The translations under genes were made by a program, and so were the position numbers. 64,000 bases of DNA from Methylomonas lenta. GTDB taxonomy: Bacteria; Pseudomonadota; Gammaproteobacteria; Methylococcales; Methylomonadaceae. The stretch spans positions 124,001 through 188,000 of the forward strand of contig NZ_LUUI01000095.1 of assembly GCF_001644015.1 (NCBI RefSeq), given 5' to 3'. The notes below the pieces were generated by a model. That model had not been told where the DNA came from, did not search any database, and was given only the letters and a program-made list of their open reading frames with translations. Position 1 is the stretch's first letter. The number at the start of each line of letters is the position of its first letter. Below, in pieces: positions 14,885 to 23,785 of the stretch.

Positions 14885-16384
14885 ATGAATCAATTACTTC
14901 AATGGAAATGGGAAATGTTGGCGCCGCTGCTGGGTGTGCTGCTAACACTGGCATTTGCGCCTTATGGTTTTGCCTATGTGGCCTGTTTTTCACTGGCGTG
15001 TTTTTTTCAATTTTGCATTGTTCAATCCCCTTTACGGGCGGCGTTTCGTGGCTATTTGTTTGGCTTGGGCTTGTTTGGTTCAGGCATCTGGTGGGTTTAT
15101 GTCAGTATTCATGATTTTGGCGGAGCCTCTCCAGTAAGCGCTGGACTTTTAGCCCTGTGCTTAGTCGCTTTGTGGGCTGTATTTCCGGCGTTGACGGCGT
15201 TTTTATCAGCGAAAATATTGACCTGGTTCGGGGTTTGGTTGCGGATTTTTGCTGTGGCCTTAATCTGGGTGGCGGTAGAGTATTTACGTGGTAATTGGCT
15301 ATTAAATGGTTTTCCTTGGTTACAAATTGCTTATAGTCAACTTGACACGCCACTAGCTGGTTTTGTGCCGCTGGTCGGTATCTATGGGGTGGGTTTTTTG
15401 CTGGCAGCCTCCTCAGTAGCCTTGGCTGAAGTTTTGCGTCGAAAATTAATGCCTTTGCATGGCTTATTGCTTGTATGTTTGATTTGGGGTGGCGGTTGGC
15501 TGTTAACAGGTGTGCCATGGTCGCATGCTATCGGGGCGCCAATTAAAGTCGCTTTGCTGCAGGGTAATATTGCTCAGGATCAAAAATGGCTGCCGGAGCA
15601 AATGATGAATACCTTAAATCTCTACCAACGGCTGACTGAACAACATTGGGATGCAGATGTGATTATCTGGCCTGAAACGGCAATTCCAGCTTTTTACTCA
15701 GACGTTAAAGATTTTTTTTTAGACCCATTAGCGGCGGTGGCTAGAGAAAAAAATGTCGATTTGGTTGTTAGTGTACCCACTTATGGCGCAGGTAAAGATT
15801 ATTACAATAGCGTGATGACTTTGGGTAGCTCTGAGGCTTTTTATCACAAAAATCACTTGCTACCATTTGGAGAATATCTGCCCTTACAACCTTTGTCGGG
15901 TTGGGTGTTGGATCAATTACAGATTCCGCTGGGAGACTTTGCTGCAGGCGACGATACGCAAACGCTACTTCAGGCAGGAGGCTATCCATTTGTAACCACT
16001 ATTTGTTATGAAGATGCTTTTGGTGAATTGGTTATACGGCAAGTAGAAAAAGCAGCTTATCTGGTGAATGTTACCAACGATGGCTGGTTTGGCGATACCT
16101 CGCAACCCTATCAGCATATGCAGATAGCACAGATGCGCGCATTAGAAACCGGGCGCTATTTGCTTAGAGCTACGAATACAGGGTTGACTGCAATCGTAAC
16201 GCCGGATGGCAAGATCAGTCAGCAGGCGCCTCTGTTTACTACCACGGCATTAACGGGCAGTATCTTACCCATGTCAGGGTTAACGCCTTATGCCAAACTG
16301 GGGGATGGATGGGTTTTTGCTGGGTTGTTGGGCTGGGTTATGCTGGTATTTGGTTTGACTAGCGCCGGAAAATTTTGGTTGTGA
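14885..16384 (+). CDS. lnt: Apolipoprotein N-acyltransferase Lnt
   Basis: Lnt adds the third acyl chain to the N-terminal Cys of apolipoproteins at the periplasmic face of the inner membrane. The 499-residue protein begins with about seven transmembrane segments, then a nitrilase-like domain with the triad Glu (WPETAIP), Lys (YHKNHLLPFGEYLP) and Cys (TTICYEDAFGE), and a final TM helix (DGWVFAGLLGWVMLVFGL). It stands alone on the plus strand with 238 bp of upstream DNA in which I see no feature. Confidence 0.95.
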   Translation: MNQLLQWKWEMLAPLLGVLLTLAFAPYGFAYVACFSLACFFQFCIVQSPLRAAFRGYLFGLGLFGSGIWWVYVSIHDFGGASPVSAGLLALCLVALWAVFPALTAFLSAKILTWFGVWLRIFAVALIWVAVEYLRGNWLLNGFPWLQIAYSQLDTPLAGFVPLVGIYGVGFLLAASSVALAEVLRRKLMPLHGLLLVCLIWGGGWLLTGVPWSHAIGAPIKVALLQGNIAQDQKWLPEQMMNTLNLYQRLTEQHWDADVIIWPETAIPAFYSDVKDFFLDPLAAVAREKNVDLVVSVPTYGAGKDYYNSVMTLGSSEAFYHKNHLLPFGEYLPLQPLSGWVLDQLQIPLGDFAAGDDTQTLLQAGGYPFVTTICYEDAFGELVIRQVEKAAYLVNVTNDGWFGDTSQPYQHMQIAQMRALETGRYLLRATNTGLTAIVTPDGKISQQAPLFTTTALTGSILPMSGLTPYAKLGDGWVFAGLLGWVMLVFGLTSAGKFWL

Positions 16385-16833
16385 TAAATCGAAGCGCTGA
16401 AGTTAGTAGTGGTAGCGTTAAGATTTTGTGCCCGTGATCGCTTGCCGACAGCCTGCGCACTGAAATGGTTTTTTAATGATTTTGGCCAAGGGGTTGGCGT
16501 TTCAGATGCAGCCAATATGAGTTGGCGCGCATTCGTTACAGCTAATGGTGCTATTATAGCTAGTGCACCTTAATTGGTTGCCAGCCTAATAATTTAGACA
16601 ATTCATTAGGCTTACGCGGTCAATATTACTGGTCAGTGCTGGCTTTGGAGGTGTAATGGTAATTATAACGCCTTTATATTACTTCCATTTCCTCGGTGCT
16701 AGTAGACGACGCTTTTGACAGTTACTTCGATGTGCTGTTATCGAAGTCTGATGAAGTTAATAAGAATAATTGAACCAAAAAGGCGGCTATTTATGCGGTT
16801 TTATAAATTATCTTGAATGATGGAGAATTTTGA
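16385..16833. other. Non-coding stretch after lnt
   Basis: I see no convincing gene here. The short frames have no family resemblance and no ribosome sites. The region ends in the ribosome-site-like TGGAGAA of the miniprotein candidate that follows. Confidence 0.5.
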
Positions 16834-16932
16834 GTGGATGATAGTAACTTTAAGTGGTTTTCCATCGGAGTGGTCGTTGGTATCTTGCTATTTTTAGTGT
16901 TGATGCTGGTACTTATGGCGCTTGGTATTTGA
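16834..16932 (+). CDS. Candidate 32-residue single-TM miniprotein
   Basis: A GTG start is preceded at good distance by TGGAGAA. It opens a frame encoding a short polar N-terminus (VDDSNFKWF) and then an uninterrupted hydrophobic helix (SIGVVVGILLFLVLMLVLMALGI) that runs to the stop. This is the layout of bacterial small membrane proteins. The reading frame is intact and the RBS is good, but the length is too short for confidence without conservation data. The family is unknown. Confidence 0.45.
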   Translation: MDDSNFKWFSIGVVVGILLFLVLMLVLMALGI

Positions 16933-17262
16933 ATAGGTAATTGGCAGATTGTAATTTTTGGCAAAGCTATCAATTAACCCAAACAGGTGATCAACTAGTT
17001 TGTGGTGTTTACAATGTTAGAAATCGATATATCCCGTGTTGGACTAAACCGCTATCGCGGTAGTGATCGCTGCGATCCTAAGCTAAGGATCACTCATATC
17101 GGCTAGAATCCAGGTGATATTAACAATCTAAACATAGCGGTCGCAAGCAGACAAGAAAACACTGGGAACCAGCAAAAAACTGTTTTGCGTAAACAAGTTA
17201 TCGATAGCATACGCATTACCTGAAAGTGAAAAATGAACGTCCGGCCATGCTGGGTGCTATCG
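16933..17262. other. Non-coding stretch before the MarR gene
   Basis: I see no gene. CCGCTATCGCGGTAGTGATCGC (17051 onward) contains short overlapping palindromes (CCGCTA/ TAGCGG-like and GATCGC/GCGATC), followed by GATCCTAAGCTAAGGATC. They could be a 3'-end hairpin but lack a T run on either strand. Confidence 0.35.
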
Positions 17263-17733
17263 CTAGAATTCATCGGCGTTTTCCTCAACGCCATCGCCTC
17301 GGGCAATCATTATCGCTTGATGTAAGCGCACCAAATCGGCCTCCAGTTTTGAGACTTCCTCCGGGGCATAATCATTGAATAGTTGATTGATATGCCTCAA
17401 ATGCTCTGGGAATGTTTGTTCGTATACCGCCCGTCCCGCTTCGGTTAAACGTACGATCTGGCTGCGACCGTCTTTCTTCGAGGCCAACCTTTCTACCAGT
17501 CCTTTGTCTTCCAGACGGCTGACGACGCCGGTTAGCGTGCCTTTGGTGATCAAGGTTTCCTCGCCAAGCTTCTTGGTTTGCATGCCGTTACTATTGCCCA
17601 AAGTGATGATCACGTCGTATTGCGGTAAAGTTAAATCAAGCGCATGAACATGTCGGGCGGCATAAGATAAAAACGTTTGGTGTGTGCGAAGTAACTCGCG
17701 CAATACCGTTGGAAATGTTAAGACAGAAGTCAT
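17263..17733 (-). CDS. MarR-family transcriptional regulator
   Basis: This 156-residue winged-helix protein has the typical recognition region KLGEETLITKGTLTGVVSRLEDKGLVERLASKKDGRSQIVRLTEAG. No Cys tail is present, unlike the MarR protein near the nir genes. A 16-bp perfect palindrome lies 15 bp upstream of its start codon, so it is probably autoregulated. The second copy of a related palindrome at 18821 suggests that it also controls the neighbouring periplasmic-protein gene. The ligand is unknown. Confidence 0.9.
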   Translation of the reverse strand: MTSVLTFPTVLRELLRTHQTFLSYAARHVHALDLTLPQYDVIITLGNSNGMQTKKLGEETLITKGTLTGVVSRLEDKGLVERLASKKDGRSQIVRLTEAGRAVYEQTFPEHLRHINQLFNDYAPEEVSKLEADLVRLHQAIMIARGDGVEENADEF

Positions 17734-17747
17734 GATTCAAGAATAAT

Positions 17748-17763
17748 TGTTCTAATTAGAACA
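17748..17763. promoter_or_regulatory. Palindromic operator of the MarR gene
   Basis: TGTTCTAATTAGAACA is a perfect 16-bp palindrome just upstream of the MarR start codon. MarR dimers bind such sites. Its half-site GTTCT is shared with the palindrome at 18821-18836. Confidence 0.6.
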
Positions 17764-17977
17764 TGATAATAACTGTAAGCCACTTTACTCTCAAGAAAAA
17801 CTTATGCATATATCAGCGGGATTAGGCCCAATGCACCAGGAGACCATGACACCGCCGGTTTTGACAATGTTCTTGCTTTCTGAATTTATATTGGTAGAGC
17901 CATCAATAGTTTATAACCCTGCACGCCATCTAATTGTCGATCAAGAATGCTGCACCTAAATGCTTGATTATCTCTGT

Positions 17978-18145
17978 TCAAAACTCTCTGTCTCTGCCGG
18001 AAGCAAAAACCAGGGCTGCTGCAGATCGAAGCAAGGTGACACGGCTATCGATTTCGGTGTAACGAGCCCGCGCCAAATCTTTTTGCGTGGAAAGCGGTTC
18101 TATCAGGGGGGCTGTGGAAGAAGCCCCAAAAGTGTTCGTTCAAGT
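17978..18145 (-). pseudogene. Fragment resembling the end of a TolC-type efflux protein
   Basis: Reading the minus strand, a frame without start codon gives a stretch with PLIEPLSTQKDLARARY, then TEIDSRVTLLRSAAALVFASG, then a stop near 17978. The alternation resembles the last helices of outer-membrane efflux proteins. No upstream portion is found. The rest of 17764-18282 shows nothing I can assign, so this may be the relic of an earlier gene. Confidence 0.3.
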
Positions 18146-18282
18146 ATTGGTATATAGCGTTACTAACGGCTTGTTCTATACGTTGAATAATAGCCGCTTC
18201 AGATGCGGCTATCAGATAACCCTAATATGGGTCTTAAATGTGCCGACTGATATATACATCAGCCGGCCTAAAAGTTTACTGC

Positions 18283-18669
18283 TTAATGACTGGAAACATA
18301 AATTTTTTGCATTTCTTCATAGCGGGTCAAAGCATCTTTCAAGGATTGGCCGGCTAGTTGCAAATCACCGCCACGCGCGGCTTTCCAAGCAATATTCAAG
18401 CGTTTTCCTGCATGCTGGCGTTTGACTTCGAGATTGTTGTTCTCGATGTCCTTTTGCTGTTGTTTGGCGTCGCTGACCAGATCGGCCACCGTTTCTTTGT
18501 CCGCACCGTTTTCCACTGCAGAAATGGAGGCTTTGACTTTTGTAATGGTGTTATCCAAAGCGGCTCTTACCTCTTCGTGACTAAAAGTGGCGGCAGAAGC
18601 GGAAAAAGACAACGCGCTAATAAAAACGATCGCTGTAGCGAAAAATAAGGATTTTTTGGATGAATTCAT
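18283..18669 (-). CDS. Small secreted helical protein of unknown function
   Basis: This 128-residue protein has a clear signal peptide (cleavage near SASA, residue 26). The mature part of about 100 residues is polar and helical, with heptad-like spacing (EEVRAALDNTITKVKASISAVENG and DAKQQQKDIENNNLEVKRQHAGKRLNIAWKAARGGD). No cysteines remain after processing and no heme motif is present, so it is not a cytochrome. I do not recognise the family. GAGGTTACC before the ATG gives a usable ribosome site. A palindrome like that of the MarR gene lies about 150 bp upstream. Confidence 0.75.
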   Translation of the reverse strand: MNSSKKSLFFATAIVFISALSFSASAATFSHEEVRAALDNTITKVKASISAVENGADKETVADLVSDAKQQQKDIENNNLEVKRQHAGKRLNIAWKAARGGDLQLAGQSLKDALTRYEEMQKIYVSSH

Positions 18670-18820
18670 GGGGTAACCTCGTTAAACAAGAAAAAGTAAA
18701 TCAATAGAGAGTTAGGTCTCTGCACGTCATGATCAAATCGAACCTATGTGTCATGTGATTCAAGTCAATCTGTCAGTGAGAGTAGAGTCTACCACTATTT
18801 AGTCCGTATTAGTACCAAAT

Positions 18821-18836
18821 AGTTCTTATAAGAACT
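18821..18836. promoter_or_regulatory. Second GTTCT-type palindrome
   Basis: AGTTCTTATAAGAACT is a perfect 16-bp palindrome. It shares the outer GTTCT/AGAAC half-sites and 14-bp span with the site at 17748-17763. It lies upstream of the secreted-protein gene and after the efflux operon. The remainder of 18670-19112 shows no gene I would call; one 69-codon frame (18852-19061, minus) has no family likeness. Confidence 0.5.
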
Positions 18837-19112
18837 TTTATGCGAAATGAATTATAATTTTCTCGTTAACTTTATTCTGGGATTCATGCAAAACCGGGGG
18901 GCATCATTTGCTGTGTAATTTAATCTGTCGCAAAATACTTGTCCCATTACCTTATTAGGCTCGATGCGATTAGCGGCTTGGATTGCCTCCTCCGGTTTTG
19001 CATGCTTTCCTGCTAGGAGGCTAGTCCGAGAATAGCCGTCTTTTGCTGCGTCCGTGATCATTGAATCTACAAGTTTGATCTATTGCTAGCGTGGAACCCT
19101 GTGCTCAACAAC

Positions 19113-20588
19113 TTATTTCTCGACTTCCAGCACTTGCCAGCCACCACCTAAAGCCTTGTAAACCGCTGTTAGCGCGGTGGCTGTGGCTGTCTCGCTTTGA
19201 GCCAGCAGACTTTGATCCTGCAGTACGCGGGATTCGCTATCCAGCACGCTGAGAAAATCCTCTATGCCTTCCCGGTAACGCAGTTGCGCCAGTTCGCGGG
19301 CTTTTTCACTGGCTTTAGCCGCGTTGGCCAACAAGGCGCGCCGGTTGCGTTCCTGATTGTAAGTAACTAGGGCGTTCTCGGTTTCTTCCAGCGCATTCAG
19401 CACGGTCTGTTCATAGTTGGCCAGACTGGATTCGGCGCGGGCGTCGGCGGCCTTGATGCGCGCATAAACCCGGCCCAGATCGAAAGCGGCCCAACTGATT
19501 TTCGGACCGACAGAATAAGTGTCGGAACCGGGTGCAACTATTGCCGACATGGAACTGGCTTCCAGTGAAATACTGCCGACGAAGGTCACGCGTGGAAATA
19601 AATCGGCGGTAGCGACGCCGATGCGTGCGGTAGCCGCAGCCAGAGTGCTCTCAGCGACACGGATGTCGGGGCGGCGTTTCAACAACTGTTCCGGGTTGCC
19701 AATCTGCAGCGTATCGGGCGCTCTGGGTAACGGCCGAGGTTGTGTCAAGTTGTCCGTCAATGCCGCTGGTAATTGGCCGGTAAGTACGCTAAGCCGGTGC
19801 ACAGTGCGCATGATAGCGCTGGTTATACTGGGAATAAGTGCACGAGTGGTTTCCAGTTGTGCCAAGCCTCTGGCTGTATCCAGTTCAGTGCCACGGCCAT
19901 TTTCAACTTTAACTTGTGTCAGTTCCAGTGTTTGTGATTGGTTGTCGGCATTCTGCCGGGCGACCGCCAACTGATTTTGCAAACCGCGCAGCTCGAAATA
20001 ATTCAAGGCCACCTCGGCAATCAGACTGACGCAAACATCGCGCAGGCTGGCATCCATGGCCTGGACTTCGTCATTACTGGCTTCCACATTGCGCCGCACC
20101 CGTCCGAAAAAGTCTATTTCCCATGCAGCATCGAAGCCGGTGTTGTACAGCTTCAGTTCGCGCGGCACGAAGTTGCGATTGTTCATTGAGCCGGTACTGC
20201 GTTTTTGTTCGTTATAGTTGGCATGCGAGGTAACCGTCGGCAGCAAATTCAAGCCTGTTTCCAGATATAGAGCGCGGGCCTCGGCCAGATTCGCCCTTGC
20301 GGCTTTTAATTCGAAATTATGCTGTAAGGTTTGATCGACTAGTGCTATTAGTTGCGCATCGTTGAAAGACTTCCACCAGCTAATTTCCACCGCTTGGTCC
20401 GAAAACACCGGTTGGGGCGCATTGGCAAAGCTGGCCGGTAGTTCCTGGGATGGCGTTTGGTAATCCGGGCCCACGGCGCAGGCGCTCAACAATCCGCTAG
20501 ACAGCATGATTAGGCTGAATCGCGCCAGGTTGCAGTGCGGGCTGTCGAGATGGGGCCGAGTGCGGTTATTGGATGTATTCTGTTTCAT
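19113..20588 (-). CDS. RND efflux outer-membrane channel, NodT/OprM family
   Basis: This 491-residue lipoprotein has a lipobox LLSACA, then the standard AVGPDYQTP N-terminus and the repeated helix-strand architecture of TolC-like channels (ALYLETGLNLLPTVTSHANY; LLKRRPDIRVAESTLAAATARIGVA; RYREGIEDFLSVLDSES). It is the last gene of the operon adaptor-permease-channel and starts 5 bp after the permease stop. Together the three proteins form a tripartite pump from inner membrane to outside. Confidence 0.94.
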   Translation of the reverse strand: MKQNTSNNRTRPHLDSPHCNLARFSLIMLSSGLLSACAVGPDYQTPSQELPASFANAPQPVFSDQAVEISWWKSFNDAQLIALVDQTLQHNFELKAARANLAEARALYLETGLNLLPTVTSHANYNEQKRSTGSMNNRNFVPRELKLYNTGFDAAWEIDFFGRVRRNVEASNDEVQAMDASLRDVCVSLIAEVALNYFELRGLQNQLAVARQNADNQSQTLELTQVKVENGRGTELDTARGLAQLETTRALIPSITSAIMRTVHRLSVLTGQLPAALTDNLTQPRPLPRAPDTLQIGNPEQLLKRRPDIRVAESTLAAATARIGVATADLFPRVTFVGSISLEASSMSAIVAPGSDTYSVGPKISWAAFDLGRVYARIKAADARAESSLANYEQTVLNALEETENALVTYNQERNRRALLANAAKASEKARELAQLRYREGIEDFLSVLDSESRVLQDQSLLAQSETATATALTAVYKALGGGWQVLEVEK

Positions 20589-20593
20589 AAAGG

Positions 20594-23500
20594 CTAATCC
20601 GAGGAAGGTTGATCGGACGCTGAGGCGCCGGCTTGTTTGCGGCTGTTAAGACGCTGAGCCAAGGTTTGTATCGCCACATAAAACACTGGTGTCAACAACA
20701 GGCCGAATACCGTCACGCCTATCATGCCGCTAAACACTGCGGTGCCCAGTACTCGGCGGGATTCCGCCCCGGCTCCTGTGGCGATCACCAAGGGAAATAC
20801 CCCCATGATGAAAGCAAAAGAGGTCATCAGAATTGGCCGTAAGCGGATGCGGGATGCTTCCACGGCGGCTTCAAATGGGCTGATACCGGTTTCCTGGCGG
20901 CGTTTGGCGAACTCGACGATCAGAATGGCGTTTTTGCTGGCCAAACCCACCAGCACGATGAAACCGACCTGCGTGAAGATATTGTTGTCCATACCCGCCA
21001 GCCAGATGCCGGTCATCGACGACAAAATACACATCGGCACGATCAAAATCACCGCGAAGGGTAATGACCAACTTTCATATTGAGCGGCCAATGCTAGAAA
21101 TACGAAAATCACGCTCAACGGAAATACCAGCATCGCTACGTTGCCGGCCAGTACTTGCTGTAAGCTGAGTTCTGTCCATTCGAAAGAAAAACCGGGCGGT
21201 AACTCAGCATCCAATAGCTTGCTCATGACGCCGATGGCTTGGCCGGAACTGACGCCGGGCAGGGTGCTGCCGTTAATTTCCGCCGCCGGATACATGTTGT
21301 AACGGGTAATTTTATCCGGTCCGGTTATTTCCTCGATTTTGGCGATAGCGCCCAGCGGCACCATGCCGCCCTGGTTGTTTTTAGTCTTCAGTTCGGTAAT
21401 ATCGGCCGGTTTCATGCGAAATTCAGCATCAGCCTGCGCCACCACCTGGTAAGTACGGCCGAAGGCGTTCAGGTCGTTCACATACAAAGAGCCTAAATAA
21501 ATCTGCAAGGTGTCGAATACATCCTGCAGCGGGATGTTCATGGCTTTGGCGCGGGTGCGGTCGATATCGACAAACAGTTGCGGCACGCTGGCCCGGAAGG
21601 TGGTAAACAAGCCGGCCAGACCCGGTTGTTGGTTGCCGGCGGCTATCATCTCACCCGCTACCCGTTGCAGTTCTTCAGTGCCGGCGTTGCCTCTATCCTG
21701 AATTTGCAATTTGAAACCGCCGACCGAGCTCATGCCGCGAATAGGTGGCGGTGCGAAAACCGCGATCCGGGCATCTTTGATCGACGTCAGGCGTTGGTTA
21801 AGTTGCTTGATGACCGCGTCGGCATGTAATTCGGGATGGCCGGCCCGGTTGTCGAAGCTATCCAGGCGGGCGAACATGGTGGCGACATTGGACTGATTGG
21901 CGCCCGTCAGTACCGACCAGCCGGCATAGGCCACGACATTGGCCACCCCATCGGTACCTTTAATGATGCGGGTGGCTTGCTGTACTACCTGTTGAGCGCG
22001 CGACAACGAGGCGGCATCCGGCAGTTGCGCGTACAGAATCAAATAGCCTTGATCCTGCTGCGGAATGAAGCCTGTGGGTACTTTTTCAAAGGCCAGCAGA
22101 TTCAGGCCGTTCAGGCCGGCATACAAGACCAGTACGACTGCTGTCATACGGATCAAACGGCCGACCAAGCGACCATAACCCGCACTGAACCAGCTGAAAA
22201 AGCGGTTGAAACGCACGAAAAACCAGCCGAACAACCGATCGAACAGCCGGGTAACAGCATCCTTGTCATGATGGGCTCTATCCAACATCAAGGCGCACAA
22301 GGCCGGGCTCAGGGTTAATGAGTTGAACGTCGAAATCACCGTCGATACCGCGATGGTCAGGGCAAATTGCTTGTAAAACGCGCCGGACACGCCGGTAATA
22401 AAGGCGGTCGGCACGAATACCGCGACCAGCACCAGCGAGGTGGCGATGATGGGGCCCACCACCTCGCTCATGGCCGTGCGGGTAGCTTCGCGGGCGTTCA
22501 TGCCTTCGGCGATATGCCGCTCGACGTTTTCCACCACCACGATGGCGTCGTCGACCACGATGCCGATGGCCAATACCAAGCCGAATAGCGACAGGGTATT
22601 CAAGGACAGTCCCAGCGCCGACATCACCGCAAAGGTGCCGATTAACGACACCGGCACCGCCAGTAATGGTATCAGCGTGGCGCGCCAGTTTTGTAAAAAA
22701 ATGATCACCACGATCACCACCAGCAAAATGGCTTCGAACAGGGTTGTGGTTACCGCATCGATGGACTGCCGCACAAATACCACGGTGTCGTAGATCAATT
22801 TATACTCAAGACCTTCCGGAAAACGGGTTTTCAGCTTGTTCATCGCCTCGAGTACGGCTGTTTTGGTATCCAGCGCATTGGAGCCGGGCAACTGGAATAT
22901 TGCCAAACCGACCGCTTGGTCACCATTCAAATATAGCCCCGAGTTGTAATCCTTGGCGCCCAGTTCGATACGCGCCACATCTTTCAACTGAGTAATTTGA
23001 CCGTCCGGACCTTGCTTGATAACGATGTCGCCGAATTGTTCCGGTTCCTGCAATCGACCCAATGTGCTGACCGTATATTGGAATTCGGCGTTCTCCGGCG
23101 AAGGTTGCTGACCGACCACCCCGGCCGCCACTTGCACATTTTGCTCCCGAATCGAGCTCACCACTTCGCTGGCGGTCAGGTCGCGGGCGGCGATTTTTTC
23201 CGGGTTTAACCACAGGCGCATGCTGTAGTCGCGGGCACCGAACACCACGATTTCACCAACGCCGGGCAGGCGGGCCAGGGTGTCCTTGATTTGCAGCAAG
23301 GCATAGTTGCTGAGATAAATACTATCGTAGCGTTTGTCCGGCGAGATCAGGCCAACAACAAGACTCAGGTCCGGGCTGCGTTTATTCACGCTAATGCCCT
23401 GGCGGCCTACCTCTTCGGGCAGCTTCGGTTCGGCCAGCGCCACCCGATTTTGTACCAATACCTGGGCTTTATCCAGATTAGTGCCGGGTTTAAAGGTTAT

Positions 23501-23782
23501 GGTCAGCGACATAGTGCCGCTGTTGGTGGATTGCGAGGACATGTACAGCATGTCTTCGACGCCGTTGACTTCCTGTTCGATCGGCGTGGCCACTGTTTCC
23601 GCCACGACCTTGGCATTAGCGCCCGGATAGCTGGCCGTCACCACCACGGTCGGCGGCGCGATTTCCGGATATTGGGCAATCGGTAATCCGATCAAGGCCA
23701 AGCCGCCGACCAATAATATGACGATGGACAACACCGAGGCGAAGATCGGCCGGTCGATGAAAAAATGCGTGAACTTATCCAT
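20594..23782 (-). CDS. RND multidrug efflux permease, AcrB/MexF type
   Basis: This 1062-residue hydrophobe/amphiphile efflux family permease has 12 predicted TM helices and two large periplasmic loops. Signatures are FIDRPIFASVLSI at the N-terminus, the proton-relay pair in LAIGIVVDDAIVVVENVE (TM4), and FSFEWTELSLQQ before TM7. The sequence is closer to MexF-like than to metal (CzcA) pumps, judged by the N-terminus and the VDDAI relay. It lies 3 bp downstream of the adaptor gene. Confidence 0.95.
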   Translation of the reverse strand: MDKFTHFFIDRPIFASVLSIVILLVGGLALIGLPIAQYPEIAPPTVVVTASYPGANAKVVAETVATPIEQEVNGVEDMLYMSSQSTNSGTMSLTITFKPGTNLDKAQVLVQNRVALAEPKLPEEVGRQGISVNKRSPDLSLVVGLISPDKRYDSIYLSNYALLQIKDTLARLPGVGEIVVFGARDYSMRLWLNPEKIAARDLTASEVVSSIREQNVQVAAGVVGQQPSPENAEFQYTVSTLGRLQEPEQFGDIVIKQGPDGQITQLKDVARIELGAKDYNSGLYLNGDQAVGLAIFQLPGSNALDTKTAVLEAMNKLKTRFPEGLEYKLIYDTVVFVRQSIDAVTTTLFEAILLVVIVVIIFLQNWRATLIPLLAVPVSLIGTFAVMSALGLSLNTLSLFGLVLAIGIVVDDAIVVVENVERHIAEGMNAREATRTAMSEVVGPIIATSLVLVAVFVPTAFITGVSGAFYKQFALTIAVSTVISTFNSLTLSPALCALMLDRAHHDKDAVTRLFDRLFGWFFVRFNRFFSWFSAGYGRLVGRLIRMTAVVLVLYAGLNGLNLLAFEKVPTGFIPQQDQGYLILYAQLPDAASLSRAQQVVQQATRIIKGTDGVANVVAYAGWSVLTGANQSNVATMFARLDSFDNRAGHPELHADAVIKQLNQRLTSIKDARIAVFAPPPIRGMSSVGGFKLQIQDRGNAGTEELQRVAGEMIAAGNQQPGLAGLFTTFRASVPQLFVDIDRTRAKAMNIPLQDVFDTLQIYLGSLYVNDLNAFGRTYQVVAQADAEFRMKPADITELKTKNNQGGMVPLGAIAKIEEITGPDKITRYNMYPAAEINGSTLPGVSSGQAIGVMSKLLDAELPPGFSFEWTELSLQQVLAGNVAMLVFPLSVIFVFLALAAQYESWSLPFAVILIVPMCILSSMTGIWLAGMDNNIFTQVGFIVLVGLASKNAILIVEFAKRRQETGISPFEAAVEASRIRLRPILMTSFAFIMGVFPLVIATGAGAESRRVLGTAVFSGMIGVTVFGLLLTPVFYVAIQTLAQRLNSRKQAGASASDQPSSD

Positions 23783-23785
23783 GGC

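Noticed and set aside
18852-19061. 69-codon minus-strand frame between the secreted-protein gene and the efflux channel
   Set aside because: No ribosome site, no recognisable fold, and composition unlike the neighbouring genes.
22367-23686. Long antisense frames opposite the RND permease
   Set aside because: They are shadows of a strongly coding GC-rich gene and show no family likeness.
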